A stretch of DNA of 64,000 nucleotides from Luidia sarsii (Eukaryota; Echinodermata; Asteroidea; Paxillosida; Luidiidae), in the NCBI GenBank assembly GCA_949987565.1, contig OX465115.1, positions 10,217,055-10,281,054 of the forward strand, given 5' to 3'. A model generated the notes under the pieces. The model had not been told where the DNA came from. It worked only from the letters and a program-made list of their open reading frames with translations, and did not search any database. Below, one piece after another: positions 11,701-23,416 of this stretch (positions are counted from its first letter, which is position 1; each line of letters begins with the position of its first letter). The translations under genes were made by a program, and so were the position numbers.

Positions 11701-14700
11701 GCCTGCCTGAAAGACACAGACGTGATGACGTGTACTGCCTTGTTGACACCGCCCTTATTACTTATTCATAAAACCACCCTTCGTGTGTATCCAACGTCAA
11801 CGTTGCTCGATTGATGAATTTTTAGGATCGCTGCCACTCATACTTATCGAATATTGCTAGTGAAGTTAATGCAAACTTCACATTCAAATTGTAAACCACT
11901 TCCCAAGTAAATCGAATAAAAAACAATAACAGGGTCCCCTAACACTATGAGTTCTGAACAATTTCGCTCCATGAAAATACTGGGGCCTCGGAAGCTCCCA
12001 TAATGATCTCATAGAGGGAAGGCCTTATGAACTTGAAAACTCGAATGTATGAGCCTTTACATTTAAACGTACTCATAATTATATTTTAATGTGCTAAATC
12101 TAATTTGATGATTAATTTCGATTACATAAACATTGGGGTAATTAATAGCTAATGAAGTATTAATTGTTAATATTATGTGCGTTTATACAAAATGTTCACT
12201 ATTTTAACGTAAAAATTATTAAAGCATGAGTAAACTGTTTCAAAATAAAGATAAGGTTTACCAGATGAGAAATTATTCAGTTCTGATGTAATTTATATGT
12301 ACAGCTAAAAATGCCCTTATGTATTCGTTTTGTTTTCCTTATGTTTGTAATTTGTATTGCTTATGCCACGATTCATAAAGAAATGCAAAAACCATTGTCT
12401 GGCAGTTTGAAATTGTACGCAAATGATGCATATGTAAAGACCTGCGCTTATTGATTGAAATGCAAACACAAGATGGGTATGTCCAATTTGGAAAATGTAT
12501 GTATCAAAATGTGCGCAAGACGCCGGCAAAAAAATCTTAAAACTAGAATCCACAAAATGGCGGTCGATATGCAGTAAAACAAAATACGGACGGGGCATAC
12601 GAGGCCCCTAGTTCAATAATTGTTAACCCAAGTCTGTTTGCAGTTAGCCTTATGTTCACTTTATTGGAGAAATTGGCTCTTAATAGACCGCAATTTCTTT
12701 GCGCTTTCAATTATTAAATACGTTTGTATTTCCTTGCCTTCTAAATACAGCCATATTTTCCCATTCCAGCGCCCCATAGCAACTTGCACATTAATTAGCG
12801 CTTTCTGTCGGAATTGGAGTAATGTGCCACGAATGGCGTCCATGATAACTATTCGTACACATTAAAGGCTTCAATATCCACTCTGACATACTTCAAGCAC
12901 GATCTTGACGCCATGAAGCGACCCATTTATAAACATAATCACCCAAAACACGAACCCAATTTACTGTTTTATATAGAAAATATTGGAGGGCTATTGGTGA
13001 TATATAATTATCTACTCTAAAATAACTTAGTCGAAATATTTATCAAACGTGTGTAAAGAGCTCAGCATTAAAGATAAAATGGGATCATTATAGATGCCAG
13101 CGACAATGATACCAGCGGCTCCCATACAAACGCAAATAGGGGTGGGTGGGCACTCACTCCGTGTCGAGAAATTATAATTTGAGTGTTTGGTAGAATTTGC
13201 CGTGGTATGGAATTGACGTCTCTGAAATGATTCTACCGCGAATGCCAACTTCAATGATTTACGGTCAGTGGAGTTTCATACTGTGCAAAGAGAACAGCGT
13301 AAGAGAGACCGAGTGGCATGAAATTTTCTGCACACTGTGACAACGGCTGTTTACCAGTCTATTTTGGTCTTCTCTAATAGACAGGCAAATTGACAGGCAA
13401 ATAAAACACGCCCCAAAATACCTTGCAGCACTTACAGCATTTCATAAAATATTGAGTGTATTTTGACAGGTGTTAAAAAAAGGTTTCCTAAACTCAACTT
13501 TCTTCCGACGCTGCACGGGTAAGGGAAAGTAGGTCAAGTGGGAGGAAAGGGGCAGAACACAAAACATTAAGAAGCCCACATATTCTAAAGTAGACTTTTG
13601 TTGGATGGGTTTAATGATCCAAGATGGTTGGATGGTATGACAGGGGTCAGCAGAGAGGCTACATGACAGCCGTGTTGTATAGTCAAGGCAACACAACACC
13701 ATTATGAGTGTGTGTACCTTAAAACATGATTGCCTAAACAACTAATTAATCTCGTAGATTTATAGCCATTCGAGTTCCCTGCATGATCAAGACAGTTAAT
13801 GCCGATGACTGTGAGAGACTGCAGTATTACAGGAATATAAGCTACCGAGGAGATGCGCGCGACTATAGAGACCTCCCGCTGATACTCTACTATAGGTTTT
13901 CCGACCATTTTCGGTATAGAAGCATTCACTTAAGCATAAGGCGCGATTGTATTCGTTTTGAAATGAATGATCGTCCCTAGGCGTTTGAATTGATAACTAA
14001 GTCACTCGATCTCGTTATTGAAGCATTTTTACCACGAAAACAGTCTTTCAGTTTCAGATAGTCCTGTCTTGCATTCAACGGCCTTAAACGGCGATCTGGC
14101 AGGCTTTATCTTTCATGAATAAGCATTCACTTATCACAAGTTAATTCAAATTCATTGCTATGGTTGTGTGCATGTATTGACTCGTATTTGTCTATATAAG
14201 ACCTAGTCTTTCTTGAAAATGTATTTCTATGGGTATATGGGCTTCATATGTTTACGGCTCAGTTAACACTTCATAATTTCAATGATACAATGACATCTTG
14301 AGTACATAATATTGGGACATTTGTGAGCCAGATTGCAAAGAATATCTAAGCAGGATAAGTATTGAATCAGCCATTTCACTGCAGAATTACTCCCTATATG
14401 GTATACGTGGTTGCAATCGCGAATACCGCATGATCTGTATATGTACGTTGTTTATTAAACGTAAATATCACATGACCCATATTTTCCAACTTCAGTGCAA
14501 CACGGCACGGATGAACCCCATTTCGACGATTATATGTGTACATCAATAAATAATGATGATCAATACCCTGCATGCTGTTACCTCCTCCTGTTCATCAGTA
14601 ATATCAAGATATTTGGTGTAAACAGGGATGGATATGTATATTTTGCATTTTACCTGAATGGTTGGATGTATACATTGAAAAAGCAAACAGACACAAAACA

Positions 14701-14750
14701 TTGAGGAACAGATCGGCAGACAGTGTATGCAATCGTCTCTTAGTGAATAT
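11701..14750. other. Spacer between copy A and the H2A relic
   Basis: About 3 kb of mostly AT-rich DNA with only short, unconvincing open frames. No domain or repeat was recognised. Confidence 0.4.
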
Positions 14751-14770
14751 GTGGTGGCTCCGTCAGAGCC
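14751..14770 (-). terminator. Histone 3' stem-loop
   Basis: On the minus strand, GGCTCTGACGGAGCCACCAC lies about 37 nt after the H2A stop and is preceded by AACCCAAAC. A GGCTC stem, short loop, GAGCC stem and ACCA trailer is the form of the metazoan replication-dependent histone mRNA 3' end, bound by SLBP. The loop and the sixth stem pair differ from the consensus, fitting a decaying copy. Confidence 0.7.
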
Positions 14771-14806
14771 GTTTGGGTTAATTTTGGAACTCGGTCGGTG
14801 TCTTCC

Positions 14807-15010
14807 TCACTTTGAGGCCTTGGCGGTCTTCTTCGGTAGCAGGACTGCTTGGATGTTGGGAAGTACACCGACTTGAGCGATGGTGACACCGCTGAGCAAC
14901 TTGTTCAACTCCTCGTCGTTTCGGACGGCGAGCTGCAGATGACGTGGATTTATCCTCGTCTTCTTGTTGTCGCGTGCAGCGCTGCCAGCAAGCTCCAAGA
15001 TTTTGGCCTT
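14807..15010 (-). pseudogene. Histone H2A, C-terminal half only
   Basis: The frame reads [42 protein letters not shown] and [14 protein letters not shown] and stops at 14807: the H2A alpha-2 end, alpha-3 and docking domain. Everything before ILELAG (the tail, alpha-1 and acidic region, about 55 residues) is missing, replaced by unrelated sequence starting near 15010. Family-invariant positions are changed (N to S in AGNAARD, I to N after TRI, G to V in AQGGVLPN). With the stem-loop, this is a truncated relic of a replication-dependent H2A gene. Confidence 0.85.
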
Positions 15011-15164
15011 TGGGTAGTTATATAATATTTGTCTTCTGGCTTTCGCATTAAAAAACATTTGCAAAGAAGATGCAGATATTATTTCCGGCATACATTCGCT
15101 GGGCGACTATTGATTTTCAAGAGTCGATTAGTCGTTGACGTAATAGTCGAGAAAAGTCGACTAG

Positions 15165-15282
15165 TCGTTCCCAACAAGGACAAGAGACCCGAGTTGTTTA
15201 GGAAGTGGGCTGCGGCCATCAAAGTTGAGAAATGTCTCAAAGTCAGCTACAAATACAGTTGAAATGACGTGATTTGTAGCAT
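15165..15282 (+). pseudogene. THAP-domain fragment
   Basis: RPELFRKWAAAIKVEK followed by YKYS and a stop, then NDVICS out of context, matches the middle of the THAP domain at 31605. It lies head-on against the minus-strand THAP relic just to the right and looks like a broken inverted piece of the same transposon family. Confidence 0.65.
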
Positions 15283-16170
15283 GGTGATTGCACACAGTCT
15301 CGATCTACATACACTCTTTTACACGTGTTAGCGAAGCTGTGTGTAGCTTATTTGGGGTCAGGGGTCATGCACTTGCCTGAAACCTCACTGCACACATAGC
15401 ATGCAGCCAATGGTATGCATGCACACAATACTAGTGCTGGGACAACTCGTTGCGGTCAGCGACCAGGGATTAAACAGTGATGGCGACTGGAGTCGCGTCG
15501 CCGATAGTGTGCAAATTGCAACACAAATAAAAATAAGGCATGGTACGTATAATCCCCTTCTTCCTCCATAGTACCATATGTAAGGCATGTTCCTTCAATA
15601 TTTTTCTTTGCTTCGAGCCGGTGAGTTTGGCCAGCAAACCTCCTCCCAATTAATCCTCCTCGGTGAAGTGATCGCTACAAATCACGTCATTTCGAGCCGA
15701 CTTTATTTGTAGCCGACTTTGAGAAATTTCTCAACTTTGATGGCCGCAGCCCACTTCCTAATCAACTCAGGTCTCTTGTCCTTGTTGGGAACTGCATGGA
15801 AATATATCCCCAGCTTTATCCCGCTGGTATGTTGACATCCAAAAGCCTGGCAGTACACCATCGTTCAGCTCGCGAGTGTTTAACTGCACGCGGTATATAT
15901 ACACATGTACTGTACATGTAGTAGGGGTACATCCGTCCGGGCCCATGCGGGAGTTGCCCGTCTTTATGTCATACCCCCCGCAGTGACTGGTGGGCCATTC
16001 AAGAAATGTCGGCGGTTTGCGGGAACGCGAATTCGACCACCGAATTCCATGATTTTTCCCTCTTTATGAAACTCGTAGGCGAGTAGCACACAGGAAATTG
16101 TAGGTTGTTTTTAACACCCAATCAGATAAGCCAACATTTTTCTCTGGGTTTCATTCTTCTTTAATACACG
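15283..16170 (-). mobile_element. THAP-coding transposon, degraded copy
   Basis: Reading leftwards from 16170: an end sequence with ACCCAGAGAAA and GGCTTATCTGATTGGG, a conserved block with GAATTCGGTGGTCGAATTC, an upstream region, the THAP relic (15861 to about 15600), and a GC-richer 3' region ending near 15300. The same order occurs on the plus strand at 31.3-32.4 kb. No transposase catalytic domain is seen, so the family may be non-autonomous or its catalytic part deleted here. Confidence 0.65.
15600..15861 (-). pseudogene. THAP-domain gene relic
   Basis: ATG at 15861 opens MVYCQAFGC, the C-x4-C start of a C2CH THAP zinc finger, then FHAVPN and KRPELIRKWAAAIKVEKFL. A TAA follows GYK; after it the frame resumes with VICSDHFTEE, so the C-x2-H pair is still present. 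THAP domains are DNA-binding modules shared by P-type transposases and host factors. Stop codons make this copy non-functional. Confidence 0.7.
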
Positions 16171-16194
16171 CACTTATTCATCCATGGTATAACT

Positions 16195-16405
16195 ATACAC
16201 ATGTACATGTACATATACATACATGCACATACATGTACACTTATTGCACGCCTATTGTGCAAGTACTACGTGTACATCTTTACGTGTATTAGTACTGTAC
16301 ATGTACATTGCGTGTTCATGTACATGTACATGTATCGTACATGCACATGTCATCAACACACTACACACATGTACATGTGTATGTACATGTACATGTGTGT
16401 TACTT
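16195..16405. repeat. ACATGTAC-type simple repeat array
   Basis: A run of ACATGTACAT and ATACATGC units with variants. The core ACATGT/GTACATGTAC is self-complementary, so both strands give the same cysteine- and tyrosine-rich nonsense frames. Similar arrays occur at 32.64, 34.66 and 43.24 kb. Confidence 0.85.
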
Positions 16406-17560
16406 GCTCTGCAGCGAACGCAACAAGACCAGACGGACACTTCCATTTTCATTGTAGGGGACAAAATTAAGTACATAGTGGTTGAATTAATTAAATGTCA
16501 TTGGTTTACGGGACTTACATGCATAGTTTTGTGTCATGCACGCATTTCGATATTTTGTAAGCCATTTTTTCTGAAATTGTTTCAGAACTTCGGTAAAAAT
16601 TGATTCTATTTTTTTAACTTAACAAAATTGACTCTATTAACCCAATTATTTGGAATGGGCCGGTGAAGCTCTGATGGACTCATCATGGTCATGGCGGCCG
16701 TTTTTACAGCGCACGTGTTAGTGTTACAATATTGCTTCCGTGCAATGCCTCCCAGAATATTATGGAGAAACGGCAACTCCAACCTTTCAAAAACCAGTTA
16801 ATTATCCTCTGGAAGAAAAAGTACAATCTGGTTGTCCTTTCGTTGAGGTTAATGATTTTCCGTGAAGGTTGACCGGATTAGTCCGCAACTTATTTCGCAC
16901 GGGGAAAATTACCTTCGCTGATAGTAATCACGGCATTAGTTTGTTAAATAAACAAACTGAACTGTCGGAATGAAGAATGATTTGATCCCCGTGTTTTGAT
17001 CCCAGGGCTTGCCTAGCGGGACCTTCCTCAAATTAATTACAACGAAAGTGAGGAGTCGAGGGCCTGTATTTTTTTAATTTGGGAAATTGGAACATTTAAA
17101 TCAGGAAGCAGTCTTCAAATATTATTCAATTTTAAGTATAAGTCCAGCGAAAACAGTCTTTAAGTCTGTATAATTTTTGTTTTAAACCTTTTTTTTCAAA
17201 TAAAGTTTACGTTAAAATGAGGAAATGAAACTTTTTTTTTTCAACAGAAAAAAAAACATTACGAGGTGATTTAATTCTGGTGAAAACTATATCAGTATAA
17301 TGTTCATGTACACGAGCCCAGAAAGGTTTGCCGATCTCTGGATGTGTTCGTTCCTAAAAAAGTACAGCACATGTATACATGTACTGTACATGTTTACATG
17401 TAGCAATCCTCAAATCCTGCAGTTATATGGCACGTGGTGCGCAAGAGGGAAATGTCATCGCACTTGTGTTCCCAGACCTCCGTCAGTACCACTGAGGACG
17501 GTAACTTGCTGCACTGAAGGCAGTGCTGTGTTAGTACTGTACGCGATGGGCCGATTGCAC
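16406..17560. other. Spacer, nothing recognised
   Basis: AT-rich sequence without a supported feature. A short ACATGTAC run occurs near 17367-17402. Confidence 0.35.
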
Positions 17561-17567
17561 TGTTCCG

Positions 17568-17640
17568 CGGCATGCCATGCCATGCCGTGCCATGCCGTGC
17601 CATGCCGTGCCATGCCGTGCCATGCCGTGCCATGCCGTGG
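17568..17640. repeat. 10-bp tandem repeat CCATGCCGTG
   Basis: About seven head-to-tail copies of a 10-bp CATGCCGTGC unit. The unit is GC-rich in AT-rich surroundings. The period is not a multiple of 3, so the open frames through it are by-products. Confidence 0.9.
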
Positions 17641-17643
17641 GAC

Positions 17644-17751
17644 GAAATTTCGTGCCATGCCGTGGGATTTCGACTGGTCGAAATTTCGTGCCGTGCAGTT
17701 GGAGTTCGACTGGTAGAAATTTCGTGCTGTGCCGTGGGAGGTCGACTTGTC
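17644..17751. repeat. 36-bp tandem repeat, three copies
   Basis: Three successive 36-bp units starting GAAATTTCGTGC at 17644, 17680 and 17716, each ending TTCGACTGGTC or a close variant. It follows directly on the 10-bp array and contains the same CCGTGGGA core, so the longer unit probably grew out of the shorter one. Confidence 0.85.
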
Positions 17752-17759
17752 GGTGGGTC

Positions 17760-18337
17760 GACTTGTCGCCGACAAGTCGGTGTTGGTCAGTGTTGTTTTC
17801 TAACAGCAGAATGTTATGCTTAACCGATAACTCATTCTCTGACTGTTTGAAAAACAAAGTTGCAATTTTTTTTTTCAGATTATGCAAGAAAAAGACGACA
17901 ATCAAAATATCGACGTTATATAGTATATGTCAGCCTTTAATGATTTAGTGGTTTAAGCTGTTTAAATTATATCTTGATATCTTGATATGACTGCATTGGG
18001 ACATTTATTTAATTACAATTATTCAACCTAACTTATTTATAATTGTATTACCGTATGTTAAATTACCATCATATTTTATATCTGATCCGCCCGACAGTTT
18101 CTATGAGAATATTTCAAATGTTACAAATGCGCATACATGAATTTAAAAATATTTCATTTGCTGATTGAAGTTACAATACTCACTGTATATATCCACGAAA
18201 CGTTTGTATACTGAGAATTCCACATTTACTAGAATACATCGCTATGTTATTACAAAATTCAACCAAAAGATGGAAAAATGACTGCGAAATTTTGTAACAT
18301 TTTCTGAAAATGGCAAAGAAAACTTTTGACTAAACTT
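17760..18337. other. Spacer, nothing recognised
   Basis: AT-rich, no supported feature. Confidence 0.35.
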
Positions 18338-18400
18338 GGATATGAACCCGAGACCTGTGGATTAACGTTTCACCGCTCTCCCATCTGAGCTACCCAGCCC
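18338..18400 (-). repeat. tRNA-like sequence (tRNA relic or SINE head)
   Basis: On the minus strand GGGCTGGGTAGCTCAGATGG resembles a tRNA 5' end with an A box, and CGGGTTCATATCC about 35 nt on resembles a B box and T-loop with four of five T-stem pairs. The anticodon arm does not pair cleanly and no acceptor stem closes. It is more likely a degenerate tRNA or tRNA-derived SINE head than a working tRNA gene. Confidence 0.5.
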
Positions 18401-19012
18401 TTTGTATGGTGGCGGTCCCAAATAGTAAACGAGTTTTGTGCCCTGTGTGGATCGCAAGTCAGGACAATTAAAGCATTAACTGCCGAATATCTCCAATAAT
18501 CACGCCCCCGATTTGATTCGATACAAATGCAAAACGGTAAAATCACTGGTCAAATGGTATTATCACTTGTTCTCAAAAGCAAATGCTTCGAGTTTAAATC
18601 CAAATCCTGTCAGAGGTTTCTTTGCCAATTACTTATCTCAAACTTGAAGTTCATTATAACATATTTCATGCTTAAATAGAGTTGGTGTTTTTTCAGTATC
18701 TGCAAATCAAATTATGTAAATTAATATTGTTAGGCTAACATTTTGTCTGCGAAAATCAGAAATGTTGAGAGTTATATTTGTTTGGACCAACGCAATCCAA
18801 CGGATGTACGGTATTTTGACTACAATCGCTCAGACTATTGTTGAATATTCCGCAAAATATGTGTTCGCTATTATTTCCTAATTATCGTCAAAAGAAAGCG
18901 AATGTAATTTATATTGAGAACAATATACAAAGCGAGCGATTTTGACGCAAACTACCCAAACTCATACTAGGACGCAATCAGTTAATACTATAATTCTGAT
19001 CATAAACTTTAA

Positions 19013-19165
19013 TGGGCCTGACGTTTCGATCCTAGCAGGACCTTTCTCTGCCTTTGAGAAAAATCCTGCTAGGATCGAAACGTCAGGCCCACTAAATGTT
19101 ATGATTTGCATTTTGGTAATTTTTTGTCAGTAAGCAGTTTGCAACAATTTTGTATATCACTATAA
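19013..19165 (+). mobile_element. Penelope-like terminal hairpin and tail
   Basis: A perfect inverted repeat with 28-bp arms (19013-19040 and 19064-19091) and a 23-nt spacer. Each arm is the family end motif containing GATCCTAGCAGGA or its complement. It is followed by the family tail (CAGTAAGCAGTTTGCAACA). The arrangement is a Penelope-like element reduced to its two inverted ends with nothing between them. Confidence 0.75.
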
Positions 19166-19324
19166 TTATGAATTGAACCAAAAACATATTCTTTATCTTA
19201 AACCAGCACACGTCTTCTAAACAATATCTATACATCAATTTCTTCGTCTTACAAACATGTGTATAACGAAGACTTGGTAGATGAGGGATCGTGAAAGGGA
19301 TTTGGGTAACATGATATTGCTTCA

Positions 19325-19560
19325 CAAAGTTAAACACGACATTGCCTGTTCGGGCCCAAGCCGGAGTTTTCCGTTGCGATGTCATACCCCGGGGAGTGAC
19401 TGGCGGGCTATTCGAAAAGATGGCGGTTTGAGGGAACGCGAATTCGATCACTGAATTCGATGATTTGTCCCTCTTTGTGAAACTGAGTAGCACATAGTTA
19501 ATTGTAGGTTGTTTTTTACACCCAATCAGATAAGCCAACATTTTTCTCTGGGTTTTTCAA
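19325..19560 (+). mobile_element. THAP-transposon terminal fragment
   Basis: Similar to the terminal part of the THAP element at 15.95-16.17 kb and 31.33-31.5 kb: GTCATACCCC, GAACGCGAATTCGA, a GGTTGTTTTTTACACCCAATC block and AAGCCAACATTTTTCTCTGG. Only the end is present; no THAP frame follows. Confidence 0.65.
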
Positions 19561-20205
19561 CATTTTTCTCATTCCCCTTTAAGCTATGTTCAAGATATTT
19601 AATACCCCTCATCTGACGACGTCCTAGTCAGATTTTATGACAAAAAATAATACCTGGTTTCTTTCGTTTTACCAGGCTGAATTAATCCTGACATTTGTGC
19701 GTTTACATAGTATGATACATTGTGTAGGATCTTACATCTAGGAGACGTGCTGAATTCGTTATTCTATATAATTATACAAACACAGTAAATATTGATAATT
19801 AACTGCAGAGATAGCGCATAGCTCCTTAGATAGACCAATAAAGTCGATGATATTTAACATAATTAAATTTAATAAAATTTAATAACGTATTAATTCGTTT
19901 TGCTCAGCTTGGCATACATTGGCCACGTTAGCCAGGCTTTCCTTGGTTAAGTGAATGTTGGTCTTCATTGAAATAATCAAATTGAAAGGTGAAAAAAGCA
20001 AAGCAATACATATTCATATAAATACATATTCATACTTTAATGCGTGTACATCAAACTGTTCAAACATTAATACAATTGACATTGGTTCGCAAACCTGAAA
20101 TGAGCATAATTTTGCAGCTACAGACAAAGTTAAGACAATTCAGTGATCAGTAATTGTCTCGTTTTAGCTTACGGTAGCTGCGTAACACTGCAGTCTTTTC
20201 GTAGA
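19561..20205. other. 3' flank of copy B
   Basis: The first 150 nt after the copy B stop (20060-20205) resemble the 3' UTR of copy A. The remainder is AT-rich with no recognised feature. ATTAAA at 20041-20036 on the minus strand is a possible polyadenylation signal. Confidence 0.4.
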
Positions 20206-20349
20206 TTACTCGTTTAAATAGCATCCAATCACCTCAAAGCGCATACAGCAGTAATCTATCCACTTGATGGGTAGGATGCGTAAAAATCGGGTGCGCAGAG
20301 CCTTGAATCTGTTAGTCACCATGCTGTCTGTCTCGACGTTACCTGGAAA
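20206..20349 (-). CDS. Copy B exon 5: C-terminal part of F5/8C domain
   Basis: Acceptor CCATAG, phase 0, FPGNVETDSMVTNRF, LRTRFLRILPIKW, MRFEVIGC and a TAA at 20208-20206. The same 144 nt as copy A exon 5 with scattered substitutions and no break. Confidence 0.88.
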   Translation of the reverse strand, partial: FPGNVETDSMVTNRFKALRTRFLRILPIKWIDYCCMRFEVIGCYLNE

Positions 20350-23204
20350 CTATGGAAAGCGAAAAATAAATACCAGCCAAGTTTATAGTAAGATATTGAT
20401 ACAATGAAAATATTACTGAGGAAATAACGAAGTATGAGTCGCAAAAAATTGGTTTAAAAGTTTATCTTCTAGAAAAAGGCACGTCTTTGCATGGTTATGT
20501 ATCGTATGATATCGTATGCATTATTAAATCATTTGTTCTAAACATCTTGTTTATGCCAAACATTGGCATTCTGACATCATAATATTTCAAAGTAATTCAG
20601 TAATTTATTAAGGTTTTAACAATCCCGTTTTAATACACGACGGGCCTATAACTTGTTATCTTTGAATTAATGAATTGATATGTTGCCCTTGCTCTTTTGA
20701 AAAAAGGGCATCAATTAAAGAAGTAAAACAAAACTCATACAGCGCACTCTGAAGTTGCTAAATAATTTACATCGACGGAGCCTATAATTATTTGAAACAC
20801 CATTCTGGATATGACCACACCCTCCAGATTAATTATACGGCCACACCCTCCAGATAAATGTTTTGCTAAATTATATTCATAGAGATATTAATCTCTTGAC
20901 CGTACTTTCTCGAGAACCAGGCCTGACATGATATAGGACACTTCATGTATGTGTATGAAAGGGCATAATGTACATGTACTATTATATGAATGGCGGAGTA
21001 ATTGTCGTATTTTGCATCCAAACATTGTGTCGTTTTTGACACCACTTCTCGGCAATTTGTTATAAGCTGAATATGTATATTGGGTTAATTATTCTACATA
21101 TATAATGTATATGCAATTTATATGTTTAATTCATTTATGCGTGCTTTTAAGGATTTAAGACTTGTCTAACTGTTGACAAAAGATCATGTTGAAAGCTGTT
21201 TTTAATGTACAGCTCATTGAGTGTGGTATTGTGATATCACACACGCACAAAAATACTTCATTTCGCTGTTGGCAGTTCAACGTACATATACAGTACATAT
21301 ATAGGCTATACATCCAAACATACGCTCTGTGATTTTACACATTAATAAACGTTTAACTTTTAACTTTTAACATTAACTTTTACACATTAATTTATTATGT
21401 CCCAATGATTGTGTATGACTGTGTTTCTCGTCTATAAGCATTTGCCGTCCCCAATCTTATCAGAAGACGACTTAAAATGCAATCAAGACCACGTTTTGCT
21501 TGTGTTATATCAGGTGAAGCCCCTAAACGTCAACAGGCTCTTCAACGTCAACATGCTCCCCTAGCTGTCTAAAAAAAATGTCGGACAGTGCGGACCAAGC
21601 GCGCTCGCTGTGCGGCACGTGTACTACCTGACCAAAGTATTGGAGGACTAAGGAGTATGTTGACGTTGAAGAGCGTTTTGAGGAGCTGCACAATCGTTCA
21701 ACACATAACTGTAATTGGGAATTTGCACTCGTACCCTGTTATGGCACAGCTCTGTTAGAAAGCAAAACAAAGGTTGAAAATGGGTTGGCATTAAAACCAC
21801 ATTACGTAACGATATCAAAATTGTTTGACAGTCAAATCAACGCCGAAGAGATTGTGGTACAAAGAGCTATTGACATTGTTTGAAATAAACTCACGCGCCT
21901 TACACCAGCAACTAAGTTCAAGGATTTTGTTTTTACCACCACGTAACAAGCAATACTTAAAGGTCGGATTTCAATCCGTTTGGTTTATTTTAGTAATAAT
22001 GAAGTATACAGTGTAGGTGCAAATTTACAAAAGCTCGTCGATTCAGGACCATTTCTAAACGATTGGAAATCGTAAGAGGCCACTTATAGTGCTTTTGGCC
22101 AAAAATCATGATATGCCCTACAAAAACAATACTTGTCTTTTTCTTACTCCAACAAAATATTTTAAAATCGCTCAAGCTGTACATCAGCTGAAACATAACT
22201 AGCAATGGTTTTGATGGTATCGATCGCATGGTATCCTCTCAGATATATATTTAATGTATCCTTGTTAAGCCCTGTTTCATTAACCTTAACATAACAAAAG
22301 TCACTAAAGTGTTCAAACCGGCGGGAGTTAAGGAACTACCTCCATTTTTTTAAAAATATTTTGAACAATTCATACCTACCCTATTCCCTGCCCTAAGTTC
22401 CCTTATCTCACCCTTCTAGCTTTACCCTTTGTTCGTTGTTCGTCATAATGTGACCTCCACATTAAGTGGGCCTGACATTTCGATCCTAGCAGTACCTGCT
22501 AGGAACGAAACATCAGGCCAATTAAAATTTCAGATTTGCATTTTGGTATTTTTAGTCAGTAAGCAGTTTACAACATTGTTTGGTATATTAATTTAAGTAG
22601 TAAGTCAAAATCTTTTGTTAAAAAAAATAATCTTACGTTCCAAATGTCAGGCTCGTTATATTTCGAAATAAAATTTCGATTATTTTCATCATTATCAAAA
22701 GAAAACTAACACCGAGTGCGAACATTTAAATAATGTGTTCTAATCACAAGTACAACACGACTCAATGAAGCAGCGCTTCCAGTGTTGATTGTTTATCCCT
22801 TTGCACTATGCATTAATATTATCAGTTTGAGTTTGAAACATTTGATTGAGTCCAATTATTTTGTAAGTGTATTTGGCAACAATTTTAACATGTTTCTGTA
22901 GTCCAGGTACACGACCCCACACTGCCGCGCGTTGTTGTTTTCGACGACTCCCAATGTGTAAGTCATTAAGCTTAATGATGGATTGTCCCGTGGACTTTGA
23001 TTTGCAAATCGCGCGTGATATAAGCCCTCATAATAACGTGATTTGTGTGGGTGGTTTAGAGTTAAGAGTGTTTTATATCAATATTTTCTTCTGATTTAAC
23101 AAACAAATAAATGCAAGGAATAAATTACATCAGTTCAAGTCTGAGATAATTAATGGACCAGTGTTGGCGACTCAATACATAATGATAAATACAATTTCAC
23201 GAAC
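20350..23204 (-). other. Copy B intron 4
   Basis: About 2.85 kb, AT-rich, from GTTCGTG (a weaker donor than copy A's GTACGTG) at 23204 to CATAG at 20350. It holds a Penelope-like end remnant at 22463-22590; otherwise nothing is recognised. Confidence 0.55.
22463..22590 (+). mobile_element. Penelope-like terminal hairpin and tail, diverged
   Basis: An imperfect inverted pair of the family end motif (GGGCCTGACATTTCGATCC, then GAACGAAACATCAGGCC) separated by only a few bases, followed by the tail GATTTGCATTTTGGTATTTT and AGTCAGTAAGCAGTTTACAA. It has the same layout as 19013-19165 with more mutations. Confidence 0.7.
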
Positions 23205-23416
23205 CTTTGTAGCAAATCCACTGCCGTTGGTAACTTTAGCCCAGTTCTGGCCATCGCTGCTGTGTGCTGCTTGGTACTGGATCACCCGAAAGCTACTGAA
23301 GCCACTGTCCCCTCGTCCTTGAGTGATGAGACCAGTGATGTAGACCGTGGCATGGAATTCAACCTGAATCCATGGGCTCGAGTCAGATGAGTCATAACAC
23401 CATGCAGCAGCGATTC
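23205..23416 (-). CDS. Copy B exon 4: F5/8C middle part
   Basis: Acceptor CTATACAG, 212 nt open: AAAWCYDSSDSSPWIQVEF, YITGLITQGRGDSGFSS, FRVIQYQAAHSSDGQNWAKV. At the position of the copy A stop it has His (CAC). The frame also stays open past the donor for a few residues, but the boundary is set by copy A. Confidence 0.88.

Noticed and set aside
16201..16603. Cys/Tyr/His-rich frames over the ACATGTAC array
   Set aside because: Simple-repeat artefact present in several frames and both strands.
17394..17948. Overlapping open frames on both strands rich in HAVPCRAMPC-type repeats
   Set aside because: Produced by the 10-bp and 36-bp tandem repeats.
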